64,000 bases of DNA, from assembly GCF_001886955.1 (NCBI RefSeq), contig NZ_CP016804.1, forward strand, positions 372,001-436,000, read 5' to 3'. Shown one piece after another: positions 16,373 to 22,765 of the stretch. Positions within the stretch are counted from its first letter, which is position 1; every line of letters starts with the position of its first letter. A program made the translations under genes and the position numbers. The DNA is from Halodesulfurarchaeum formicicum. GTDB lineage: Archaea; Halobacteriota; Halobacteria; Halobacteriales; Halobacteriaceae. The notes under the pieces were generated by a model. The model was not told the origin of the DNA and did no database searches. It was given only the letters and a program-made list of their open reading frames with translations.

Positions 16373-17440
16373 ATGGACGTGCCACCGTTCGAACTCGAAC
16401 GCTTCTTCGCCGAGTACGAGCACGAGGCCGACATCATGCTCGCCGAGTCGGGTATTCGAAGCCTCCCCGCGGATCGCTTCGACCTCGACCCCGGGCCCCT
16501 GGGATATGTGATCCCGACGAACGGCGACCCGGCGCTTCGAGCCGAGATCGGCGGGCGATACGGGCGCAACCCCGAGGAGGTGTTACTCACGGTCGGCACC
16601 CAGGAGGCGAACTTCGTCCTCTTCCAGTCGCTTCTCTCCCGCGGGGACCACGCCGTCGTGGTGACCCCGACCTATCAGGCCTTGCACTCCCTGCCCGAGA
16701 CCATCGCGGACGTGACCCGGGTCGATCTGGAGCCCCCGGAATGGACACTCGACATGGACGAGGTGGCTGGGGCGATCCGGCCCGAAACCGAGTTGATCGT
16801 CATCAACAACCCGAACAACCCGACCGGCCGGTATCACGATCCCGAGACGATCCACGCCCTGTACGACCTCGCAGTCGACAACGACGCCTACCTGCACGCA
16901 GACGAGGTGTATCGGCTGCTCGACCCGGATCCGGACCCGCCGGTCGCCTCGCTGGGCCCACACGGTATCAGCACGGCCGGGCTCACGAAGGCCTACGGCC
17001 TGGCCGGGCTGCGATTCGGCTGGCTGGTCGCTGACGAGGCCGTGATCGACGCGGCCTGGCGCTGGAAGGATTACACGACGATATCGCCCTCGAAGATCGG
17101 TCAGCACGTCGCCAGGCAGGCGCTGGGCGAGCAGGAGGCCGACATTCTCGCGGAAAACCGCGAACTCGCCACTCGGAATCGCGAGATCGTCCGGGACTTC
17201 CTCGACGCACAGGACCTCGACTGGTTCGATCCGGTCGGCGTCAACGGGTTCGTCGAGGTGCCGCCAGAGTTCGAGAGCAGCGAGGCGTTCTGCCGCGAAT
17301 TCGTCGAGCAGGAGTCAGTCGTGCTCGCCCCAGGGGCCGCGTTTGGCTTCGACGGCTATTTCCGGATCGGCTTTGGGCTGCCGACCGACGAACTTCGCGA
17401 GGGGCTCGCTCGGCTGGAGTCGTTCCTCGGCGGACGCTAA
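16373..17440 (+). CDS. PLP-dependent aminotransferase, class I/II
   Basis: 355 residues from MDVPPFELER. NNPNNPTG (145-152) and HADEVY mark the fold-type I core. Lys206 in STAGLTKAYGLAGLRFG is the Schiff-base lysine, and RIGFG near the C-terminus supplies the carboxylate-binding Arg. The substrate is unknown. It resembles archaeal MalY/aspartate-aminotransferase-like enzymes. It precedes the aIF5A gene with a short gap. Confidence 0.9.
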   Translation: MDVPPFELERFFAEYEHEADIMLAESGIRSLPADRFDLDPGPLGYVIPTNGDPALRAEIGGRYGRNPEEVLLTVGTQEANFVLFQSLLSRGDHAVVVTPTYQALHSLPETIADVTRVDLEPPEWTLDMDEVAGAIRPETELIVINNPNNPTGRYHDPETIHALYDLAVDNDAYLHADEVYRLLDPDPDPPVASLGPHGISTAGLTKAYGLAGLRFGWLVADEAVIDAAWRWKDYTTISPSKIGQHVARQALGEQEADILAENRELATRNREIVRDFLDAQDLDWFDPVGVNGFVEVPPEFESSEAFCREFVEQESVVLAPGAAFGFDGYFRIGFGLPTDELREGLARLESFLGGR

Positions 17441-17485
17441 GGCGGTTCCAAACTGTTTATACACCGCAGGCGAAAAACCCGCGAT

Positions 17486-17863
17486 ATGCCCAGACAACAG
17501 AAGGAAGTGCGAGACCTTCAGGAGGGTAACTACGTGATGATGGAGGAGACCCCGTGCAAGATCACGGCCTACAGTACGGCCAAGCCGGGCAAACACGGCA
17601 GCGCCAAGGCCCGAATCGAGGGTCGCGGGGTCTTCGACGAGCGAAAGCGCTCGCTGTCCCAGCCGGTCGACCAGAAGGTATGGGTCCCAATCATCGACCG
17701 CAAACAGGGCCAGGTCGTCTCCGTCGAGGGTGACGACGCCCAGATCATGGACCTGGAGACCTACGAAACGTTCACGATGCGGGTCCCCGAGGACGAGTCC
17801 CTGTCCCCCGACGACGAGATCGAGTACCTCGAGTACGAGGGCCAGCGCAAGATCCTCGAGTAA
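17486..17863 (+). CDS. eif5A: Translation initiation factor aIF5A
   Basis: 125 residues, full length. Residues [13 protein letters not shown] contain Lys36, the expected hypusination site, followed by an SH3-like and an OB-fold domain. It relieves ribosome stalling at difficult peptide bonds. The TAA is followed without a gap by the ATG of an agmatinase-like gene, and deoxyhypusine synthase lies 2.2 kb away. This links factor, modifying enzyme and polyamine enzyme in one neighbourhood. Confidence 0.97.
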   Translation: MPRQQKEVRDLQEGNYVMMEETPCKITAYSTAKPGKHGSAKARIEGRGVFDERKRSLSQPVDQKVWVPIIDRKQGQVVSVEGDDAQIMDLETYETFTMRVPEDESLSPDDEIEYLEYEGQRKILE

Positions 17864-18664
17864 ATGTTTCCGGGGGCGAACGCGGCTCGTGAGGACGCCG
17901 ACTTCGTGATCGTTGGCGCGCCGCTGGACGTCTCGACTAGCTTCCAGCCGGGGACCCGTTTCGGCCCCGACCGGATCCGCCGCTTCGCCCGGAGCTTCGA
18001 GGACTACGATCACCACACCGACAGTCGATTTACTGACCTCGCGGTCCACGACCACGGCGATATCGGGGCCTGGGATGACGCCCGTGACTACCTGGATTAC
18101 CTCTCGGGGGTGCTCGCCGACGTTCACCGCGAGGACGCCGTTCCGATCCTTCTCGGCGGCGAGCACACCGTGACCGTCGCCGGCGTCGAGGCCGTCGAAC
18201 CGGACGTGTTCGTCACAGTGGATGCGCATCTCGATCTTCGGGAGTCCTATGCGGGCAACGAGTGGAGCCACGCTACGGTTACCCGGCACGCACTCGACGT
18301 GGCTGATCGGGCGGTCATCCTGGGTGCCAGAGCCGGGAGCGAGGCCGAATGGGAGCGGGCCACGGCTGGGGACGTCACCGTCGTCCCGCCGCCGGCGGTC
18401 GGGGACTGGGAGCCCGACTTCGGCGAGGAATCGGTCTATCTCAGCGTGGACATCGACGCTGCCGATCCGGCGTTTGCCCCCGGCACGGGCACGAAAGAGC
18501 CCTTCGGCCTCGACTCGCGGACGATGCGAACGGTCCTGACGCGGGTCGCGCCCGCGATGGACGGCTTCGACGTGGTCGAGGTCAACGACCAGGACGACGG
18601 GCAGGCGGCCACGCTCGCGGCCAAACTCCTGCGGCGGGCGGTCTTCGATCACGCCGATCGCTAA
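17864..18664 (+). CDS. speB: Agmatinase-like ureohydrolase
   Basis: 266 residues. Metal-binding motifs are LLGGEHT (His101), TVDAHLDLR (Asp120, His122, Asp124) and SVDIDAADPAFAPG. The family cleaves agmatine, arginine or related guanidino compounds with two Mn ions. It directly follows aIF5A (stop and start adjoin). Published haloarchaeal work suggests agmatine is the donor for deoxyhypusination, with an agmatinase-like enzyme acting on the modified factor; the adjacency fits that. Free agmatine hydrolysis remains an alternative. Confidence 0.9.
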   Translation: MFPGANAAREDADFVIVGAPLDVSTSFQPGTRFGPDRIRRFARSFEDYDHHTDSRFTDLAVHDHGDIGAWDDARDYLDYLSGVLADVHREDAVPILLGGEHTVTVAGVEAVEPDVFVTVDAHLDLRESYAGNEWSHATVTRHALDVADRAVILGARAGSEAEWERATAGDVTVVPPPAVGDWEPDFGEESVYLSVDIDAADPAFAPGTGTKEPFGLDSRTMRTVLTRVAPAMDGFDVVEVNDQDDGQAATLAAKLLRRAVFDHADR

Positions 18665-18724
18665 TCTGGGACTGGGTGCCGGCCGAGCCCATGACTCTTT
18701 GTGACCGGGCCCGAATCGCAGCCC

Positions 18725-19492
18725 ATGGAAGCGTCAGTGCTCTACGACCGTCTGGACGAGGAACTTGCCGTCGAGGACTACGCCGACGTGGACGCCAGCG
18801 CCAACGGACTGCAGGTCGGGTCAGGCGCGGGAGCGGTCGACCGCGTGGCCGTGGCCGTCGACGGCGTGCAGGCAACCTTCGAGGCCGCGGCCGACTGGGA
18901 CGCCGACGCGATGGTCGTCCACCACGGGCTCTCCTGGGGCGGCATCGACCGGATCACGGGTCGCACCTACGATCGTGTCGCCGCGCTCGTCGAGAACGAC
19001 ATCGACCTCTACGCGGTTCACCTGCCCCTCGACGGCCATCCCCAGTACGGCAACGCCGCCGGCCTGGCCGACCGGCTGAACCTGGGGAATCGCGCGCCCT
19101 TCGGCCGCCTGGGGCCAGTCACCGTCGGCCAGCAGGGCTGGCTCCAGCAGCCCGCGTCCCCGGCGGCGCTGCACGAGACCCTCGAAGACCTGCTGGATCA
19201 CGGCGGCCAGGGGGTCCGCCTGCTTGATTTCGGTCCCGAGGAGATCGAGTCGGTCGCGATCCTCACCGGGAGCGGGACTGACTGGCTCGACGAAGCCGTC
19301 GCGGCCGACGTCGACGCCTACGTCACCGGCGAACCGGAGGGCAAACTCTACCACATGGCCAGGGAGGCCGGCGTGAACGTCTTCCTCGGCGGGCACTACG
19401 GGACCGAGACCTTCGGGGTCCGCGCCCTCGCGGACCTGATTGCCGAGTGGGGCCCGGAGACGGCCTTCCTCGACGAACCGACCGGGCTCTAA
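18725..19492 (+). CDS. Nif3-like dinuclear metal centre protein
   Basis: 255 residues from MEASVLYDRL. The family pattern is visible: NGLQVGSG, the metal ligands in AMVVHHGLSWGG, VHLPLDGHPQYGN, and the second-half motif GGHYGTETFG. Family members are hexameric (YbgI/NIF3/DUF34) and bind two metals. Their function is unsettled; GTP cyclohydrolase-like and metal-handling roles have been proposed. It is separated from agmatinase by a 60-base gap. Confidence 0.9.
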   Translation: MEASVLYDRLDEELAVEDYADVDASANGLQVGSGAGAVDRVAVAVDGVQATFEAAADWDADAMVVHHGLSWGGIDRITGRTYDRVAALVENDIDLYAVHLPLDGHPQYGNAAGLADRLNLGNRAPFGRLGPVTVGQQGWLQQPASPAALHETLEDLLDHGGQGVRLLDFGPEEIESVAILTGSGTDWLDEAVAADVDAYVTGEPEGKLYHMAREAGVNVFLGGHYGTETFGVRALADLIAEWGPETAFLDEPTGL

Positions 19493-19579
19493 GACAGTCC
19501 GACGCCCCGATTCGGCGCGCAGTTCGTCGTGTCAGGAGGATCGATTATATGTAGGCGAGGCACCAAGTCACTTACTGTC

Positions 19580-19906
19580 ATGTCACACGACGACGATCCG
19601 CCCGAAGAGATGCCCTCGACCCCGAGCCAGTTCGCCCGCGACCATCCCGCAGTTTGGGACGCCTACGCAGACCTGGGGGCGGCCACGGCCGAAGCTGGCC
19701 CGCTAGAGGGCGAGGAAAAACGGCTCGTGAAACTCGCGCTCGCCATCGGCGCCCAGTCGGAGGGTGCGGTCCACTCCCACGTCAGGCGGGGTCTCGACGA
19801 GGGGCTGGATCCCGCTGCGATGCGACAGGTCGCCATCCTCTCGATTCCGACGCTCGGCTTCCCTGAGGCGATGGCGGGCCTGAGTTGGATCAACGACCTG
19901 GCCTGA
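19580..19906 (+). CDS. Carboxymuconolactone decarboxylase (CMD/AhpD-like) family protein
   Basis: 108 residues from ATG at 19580. The conserved helix pair reads KRLVKLALAIGAQSEGAVHSHVRRGLDEG, with the conserved Glu and His but no CxxC. It is therefore the CMD-like type without AhpD peroxidase-recycling cysteines. Function unknown. A T-run 24 bases after the stop could terminate its transcript. Confidence 0.88.
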   Translation: MSHDDDPPEEMPSTPSQFARDHPAVWDAYADLGAATAEAGPLEGEEKRLVKLALAIGAQSEGAVHSHVRRGLDEGLDPAAMRQVAILSIPTLGFPEAMAGLSWINDLA

Positions 19907-19929
19907 GCTGAGTACCGCTTCCCGAACGA

Positions 19930-19934
19930 TTTTT
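19930..19934 (+). terminator. T5 run after CMD gene
   Basis: A run of five T lies 24 bases after the CMD stop codon. Archaeal termination needs only a U-run, so this may end the transcript before the 41-aa zinc protein. Short, so weak. Confidence 0.35.
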
Positions 19935-19958
19935 GGCTCGCGCCGGAGATCGTATACT

Positions 19959-20084
19959 GTGTCAACGGCCCCCACGGAGCAACCGACTTGTCCGGCCTGT
20001 GACCGCCCCCTGTACAGCCGGCACTGCAAGTACGTCTGCCCGAGCCACGGTGTGGTTTTCGACTGTTCGGACCCGTTCTGGTGA
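19959..20084 (+). CDS. 41-aa zinc-finger small protein
   Basis: A GTG-initiated ORF of 41 codons, absent from length-filtered ORF calls: VSTAPTEQPTCPACDRPLYS, then RHCKYVCPSHGVVFDCSDPFW. It has CPxC at 11-14, CxxxC at 23-27, His30 and Cys36, enough for one or two zinc sites. It ends in Trp and has a strongly non-random codon pattern. I believe similar micro zinc-finger proteins are conserved in haloarchaea. It ends five bases before the convergent deoxyhypusine synthase stop. A TATACT sequence lies immediately upstream, too close to be its own TATA box. Confidence 0.72.
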   Translation: MSTAPTEQPTCPACDRPLYSRHCKYVCPSHGVVFDCSDPFW

Positions 20085-20089
20085 CCGAA

Positions 20090-21064
20090 TTAGAGGTCTT
20101 CGAGGACGCCGGCGACGATCAGCGGGAGGACCAGGGTCGCCTCGGCCTCGACGAGGGTGTGATTTCGGTCGCCGTCCTTGATCTTGCCCCAGGAGACGGC
20201 CTCCTTGGGCGGCGCGCCGGAGAGCGAGCCATCCCCCTCCATCCCGGTCGAGACGTACACCGCGTAGTCCGCGCCGCCGCGGAAGAGGTTCGTCATGATC
20301 GCCTGGTGTTTCGGGACGCCCCCGCCGAGGACGATCAGTCCGGTCTCCTCGGCGAGCAGGCCTTCGTCGATCAGCGAGTCATAATCCTCCAGGATCTCGA
20401 TGCCGACCTCGGGCTCTTCGTTCTGCCGGTAGTAGAAGAGGAAGTTCCCGACCTCGGCGTCGACCAGCGCGGGGCAGTACACCGGCACGTCGTTTGCCGC
20501 GGCCTGGGACAGCACCGAGTCCGGATCGTCCAGCCGCTCGCCGATCTCACGGGAGAAGGCGGTGGGGGTGCGGACCTTCTGTTCGGCGAAGAAGTCCGGG
20601 AAGAAGTCGTTGAGATAGGATTCGAGCCAGACATAGCGGTCCGAGGGGACGAAGATGTTGCCCAGTCGGTTGATCCCCGACTCGCGCATCTCGGCCTCGT
20701 CGACCTCCCACTCGCCCATCTTGAAGGGTTTCTCCGATTTGATGATGTCCTCGGTGATCGAGCCGGAGGTGGTGATCAGCACGTCGACCAGCCCTTCCCG
20801 AACCATCGCCGCGACGACCTCCCGCAGGCCGGAGGAGACGATGTTCGAAGTGAGGGTGAGGTAGATCGTGGCATCCGCCTCGCGCATCTGCTCGATCAGG
20901 TCGATGGCCTCCGCCACCGCGGTGGCCTGGAAGCCGGTGGTCGCGTAGCTCTCCAGGAGTTCCCCGACATCGAACTCCCCGCGGAAGTCATAGCCGCGGA
21001 CGTCCGGGCTGTCAAGTTCCGTCTCGGAGCCCGGGATAACGTTCTCTTTCGTGTCCTCGGTCAT
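20090..21064 (-). CDS. dys: Deoxyhypusine synthase
   Basis: 324 residues. SNIVSSGLREV and TTSGSITEDI form the NAD-binding part, GGGVPKHQ follows, and SWGKIKDG near the C-terminus carries Lys294, equivalent to the catalytic lysine that carries the aminobutyl intermediate. It modifies aIF5A (17.5 kb) at Lys36. In haloarchaea the donor may be agmatine. Convergent with the 41-aa gene. Confidence 0.96.
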   Translation of the reverse strand: MTEDTKENVIPGSETELDSPDVRGYDFRGEFDVGELLESYATTGFQATAVAEAIDLIEQMREADATIYLTLTSNIVSSGLREVVAAMVREGLVDVLITTSGSITEDIIKSEKPFKMGEWEVDEAEMRESGINRLGNIFVPSDRYVWLESYLNDFFPDFFAEQKVRTPTAFSREIGERLDDPDSVLSQAAANDVPVYCPALVDAEVGNFLFYYRQNEEPEVGIEILEDYDSLIDEGLLAEETGLIVLGGGVPKHQAIMTNLFRGGADYAVYVSTGMEGDGSLSGAPPKEAVSWGKIKDGDRNHTLVEAEATLVLPLIVAGVLEDL

Positions 21065-21381
21065 ATTCTATGGGCCGTGACGAGCGGGTAAGAGTCCATC
21101 ACTTTCGACCTCGCGGACCGCAGGTGGTTTTTGCCCGCCGCGTGTAGCGTGGGTTGGCCGATGACGATGCACCGGGCCGAGCCGGCGTAGGCACCCGGCG
21201 ATGACGAGCCCTATGAGTACCGAGGCCAGCTTTCGACGACAACACAGCACCATCTGAGTCTGTTGCTGATCTGCAGCAGCCACCACCCAATCGCTGGAGG
21301 TTACGGCCGTCCTGAATCATTGTATTCGTGTGGGACGAGAAGCCCGCTGAAAGCAAAATACTGTTAGTAAGTCTCTCCCAA
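21065..21381. other. Intergenic region with no supported gene
   Basis: About 320 bases between deoxyhypusine synthase and the PRC-barrel protein. Short overlapping frames exist on both strands but none has a conserved-looking sequence. Two near-identical GATGACGA words sit about 40 bases apart. No tRNA or known RNA pattern is evident. The right end (from about 21350) is AT-rich and holds the promoter of the PRC gene. Confidence 0.5.
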
Positions 21382-21408
21382 ACCTATTCGACGGTCGCGC
21401 GAATAGGT
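21382..21408 (+). promoter_or_regulatory. Perfect 9-bp inverted repeat before PRC-barrel gene
   Basis: ACCTATTCG and CGAATAGGT are separated by 9 bases (ACGGTCGCG), ending 6 bases before the ATG. A TATA-like AAAATACT lies ~25 bases upstream of the repeat, so it overlaps the expected transcription start or 5' leader. It could be an operator or an mRNA hairpin. Confidence 0.6.
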
Positions 21409-21414
21409 CTAGGC

Positions 21415-21654
21415 ATGGTTGCGCAGTTCACCGACAGACACCTGGGAAAGCGGGTGGTCGACCACAACGGCGTCGAGGTCGGGACCGTGGATGACGTCCG
21501 GAACGGCGACCTCTATGTAAAAGTCGGCCCGGACGCCGATTCGGAGACACTCTCGGAACTGCACTGGGACGGAACGGTGAACAAGGAAGTTCACCGCTTA
21601 CCCGACCAGTACGTTTCGGACATCACCGACACGACCGTCCGAATCACCATCTGA
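21415..21654 (+). CDS. PRC-barrel domain protein
   Basis: 79 residues from ATG at 21415 (MVAQFTDRHLGKRVVD). The fold pattern GKRVVDHNGVEVGTVDDVRNGDLYVKVGPD is typical of a PRC-barrel, as in haloarchaeal stand-alone proteins and the RimM C-terminus. No membrane segment. Role unknown; such proteins are often stress- or RNA-related. The start was chosen by domain onset and a hairpin immediately upstream. Confidence 0.8.
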   Translation: MVAQFTDRHLGKRVVDHNGVEVGTVDDVRNGDLYVKVGPDADSETLSELHWDGTVNKEVHRLPDQYVSDITDTTVRITI

Positions 21655-21759
21655 ACCAGTCGAAGCAGGTTTCTCACGAAGTGAATAGAGGCGTAAAGCA
21701 ATAACCCATTGGCGTACTAACGTGAGGACGCACACGCGAGTGAGCTATCCGCATCCATC

Positions 21760-22374
21760 ATGCATGAAGAGTCACGGAGTGTCCCCTCGCGGAATGCAAG
21801 GGGAACCCTGGTGGTCGAAATCGCCCTCGAATTCGGTACCGGCACGAAGTGCTGTGCAGCGAGGGGGCTGGGGACGCCGATCGAGCACCACCTCATCGAC
21901 GACACGTGCTATGTCACCTGTCGGAGCCCGGACTCCGACTCGGAACTCATTCACGACACGGTACCGGTCGATATGGTGTGTGCGTGCCGTGTGCTGGCCA
22001 GTCACGGCTGTATCCCGTCGTTAGAATCGATCGACAGCGAGCGGATGGTAGTGCGCACGAACCCAGAGAACAGGCGGGTGCTTCGCGAACTGATGGCGGA
22101 TCTCGACGACATCGCCGACAGCGTTGGGCTCCGCAGTCTCGTCGTCAATGGCGCCCAATCGGACTCGGATTCGGCACTCGTGAACCTGCAGGAACTAACG
22201 GTCCTGGAACGTGAAACAGTCGAGGCGGCGATACTGGCAGGCTACTACGACCGGTCCGGCGGCGCAGGATTCGGTGACCTCGCTCGCGACTTAGCGATCA
22301 CGAAATCCGCACTATCCAAACGGCTGAGTTCGGCGGAAGCAAAGATAATGCGGAATTTGTACCGTAACGAATAG
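21760..22374 (+). CDS. Bat-type HTH regulator with Cys-rich sensor domain (DmsR-like)
   Basis: 204 residues. The C-terminal third (LTVLERETVEAAILAGYYD through LAITKSALSKRLSSAEAKI) is the bacterio-opsin-activator HTH_10 domain. The N-terminal 90 residues contain seven Cys (31, 32, 50, 54, 74, 76, 84), unusual for a haloarchaeal protein, and could bind Fe-S or zinc or act as a thiol redox sensor. It lies just upstream of, and co-directional with, the molybdoenzyme operon. By analogy to DmsR of Halobacterium it is the likely activator (inference). Confidence 0.82.
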   Translation: MHEESRSVPSRNARGTLVVEIALEFGTGTKCCAARGLGTPIEHHLIDDTCYVTCRSPDSDSELIHDTVPVDMVCACRVLASHGCIPSLESIDSERMVVRTNPENRRVLRELMADLDDIADSVGLRSLVVNGAQSDSDSALVNLQELTVLERETVEAAILAGYYDRSGGAGFGDLARDLAITKSALSKRLSSAEAKIMRNLYRNE

Positions 22375-22420
22375 CCTCACGCAGCCAGTTCTTATCGGTG
22401 TAGAGTCACCGTCTCACGCG

Positions 22421-22433
22421 TTTACTCTATATG
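22421..22433 (+). promoter_or_regulatory. Promoter of respiratory operon
   Basis: TTTACTCTATATG, with a CTATAT core centred ~28 bases before the ATG at 22458, the spacing of a leaderless haloarchaeal start. A second possible box (CTTAAA, 22442-22447) would instead place the start near 22470. Confidence 0.5.
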
Positions 22434-22457
22434 TAGTAGTACTTAAAGGAGGAAACT

Positions 22458-22502
22458 ATGGCCGTGCGGACGGATGGTGGCGAGACTCCTATGCCTTTCT
22501 AG
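22458..22502 (+). CDS. Possible 14-aa leader peptide ahead of respiratory operon
   Basis: MAVRTDGGETPMPF followed by TAG. It is preceded by a strong Shine-Dalgarno-like AGGAGG at 22448-22453 and sits at leaderless distance from the TATA box. It ends 11 bases before the first operon gene. It may be a translated leader controlling entry of ribosomes, or a chance ORF. Confidence 0.35.
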   Translation: MAVRTDGGETPMPF

Positions 22503-22513
22503 GGGAAATCACA

Positions 22514-22765
22514 ATGCATACCGATCGAGGTCCGCGAACGGTGGCGGATCTGTTGAACGACGAGGACTGGCAACAGACAGTCGATGACGCACTCGAAGCG
22601 AGTGCCAACGACACGGAACTGGGAAAGCGCATGGGTCGGGACGCGATCCGGCTCAGCATCGGCGAGCTGTCCGAGGACGAATTCCACGAGAAGTATCACG
22701 AGGACGTCGTCGAAGAGTTCGGCGTCGATGACAGGCCGATAACGCCGGAGAACCACGATGAGTGA
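22514..22765 (+). CDS. Small accessory protein of molybdoenzyme operon
   Basis: 83 residues, acidic and helical: DLLNDEDWQQTVDDALEASA, ELGKRMGRDAIRLSIGELSE, then EEFGVDDRP. I recall similar short proteins preceding anaerobic molybdoenzymes in haloarchaea, sometimes annotated as a ferredoxin N-terminal domain, but no Cys is present here. Its 3' end overlaps the molybdoenzyme start by 8 bases, indicating coupled translation. It may aid maturation or complex assembly (inference). Confidence 0.75.
   Translation: MHTDRGPRTVADLLNDEDWQQTVDDALEASANDTELGKRMGRDAIRLSIGELSEDEFHEKYHEDVVEEFGVDDRPITPENHDE

Noticed and set aside
21160-21240. Possible C/D-box RNA from two GATGACGA words
   Set aside because: Neither fits RUGAUGA with a D box at proper spacing; no stem closing the unit.
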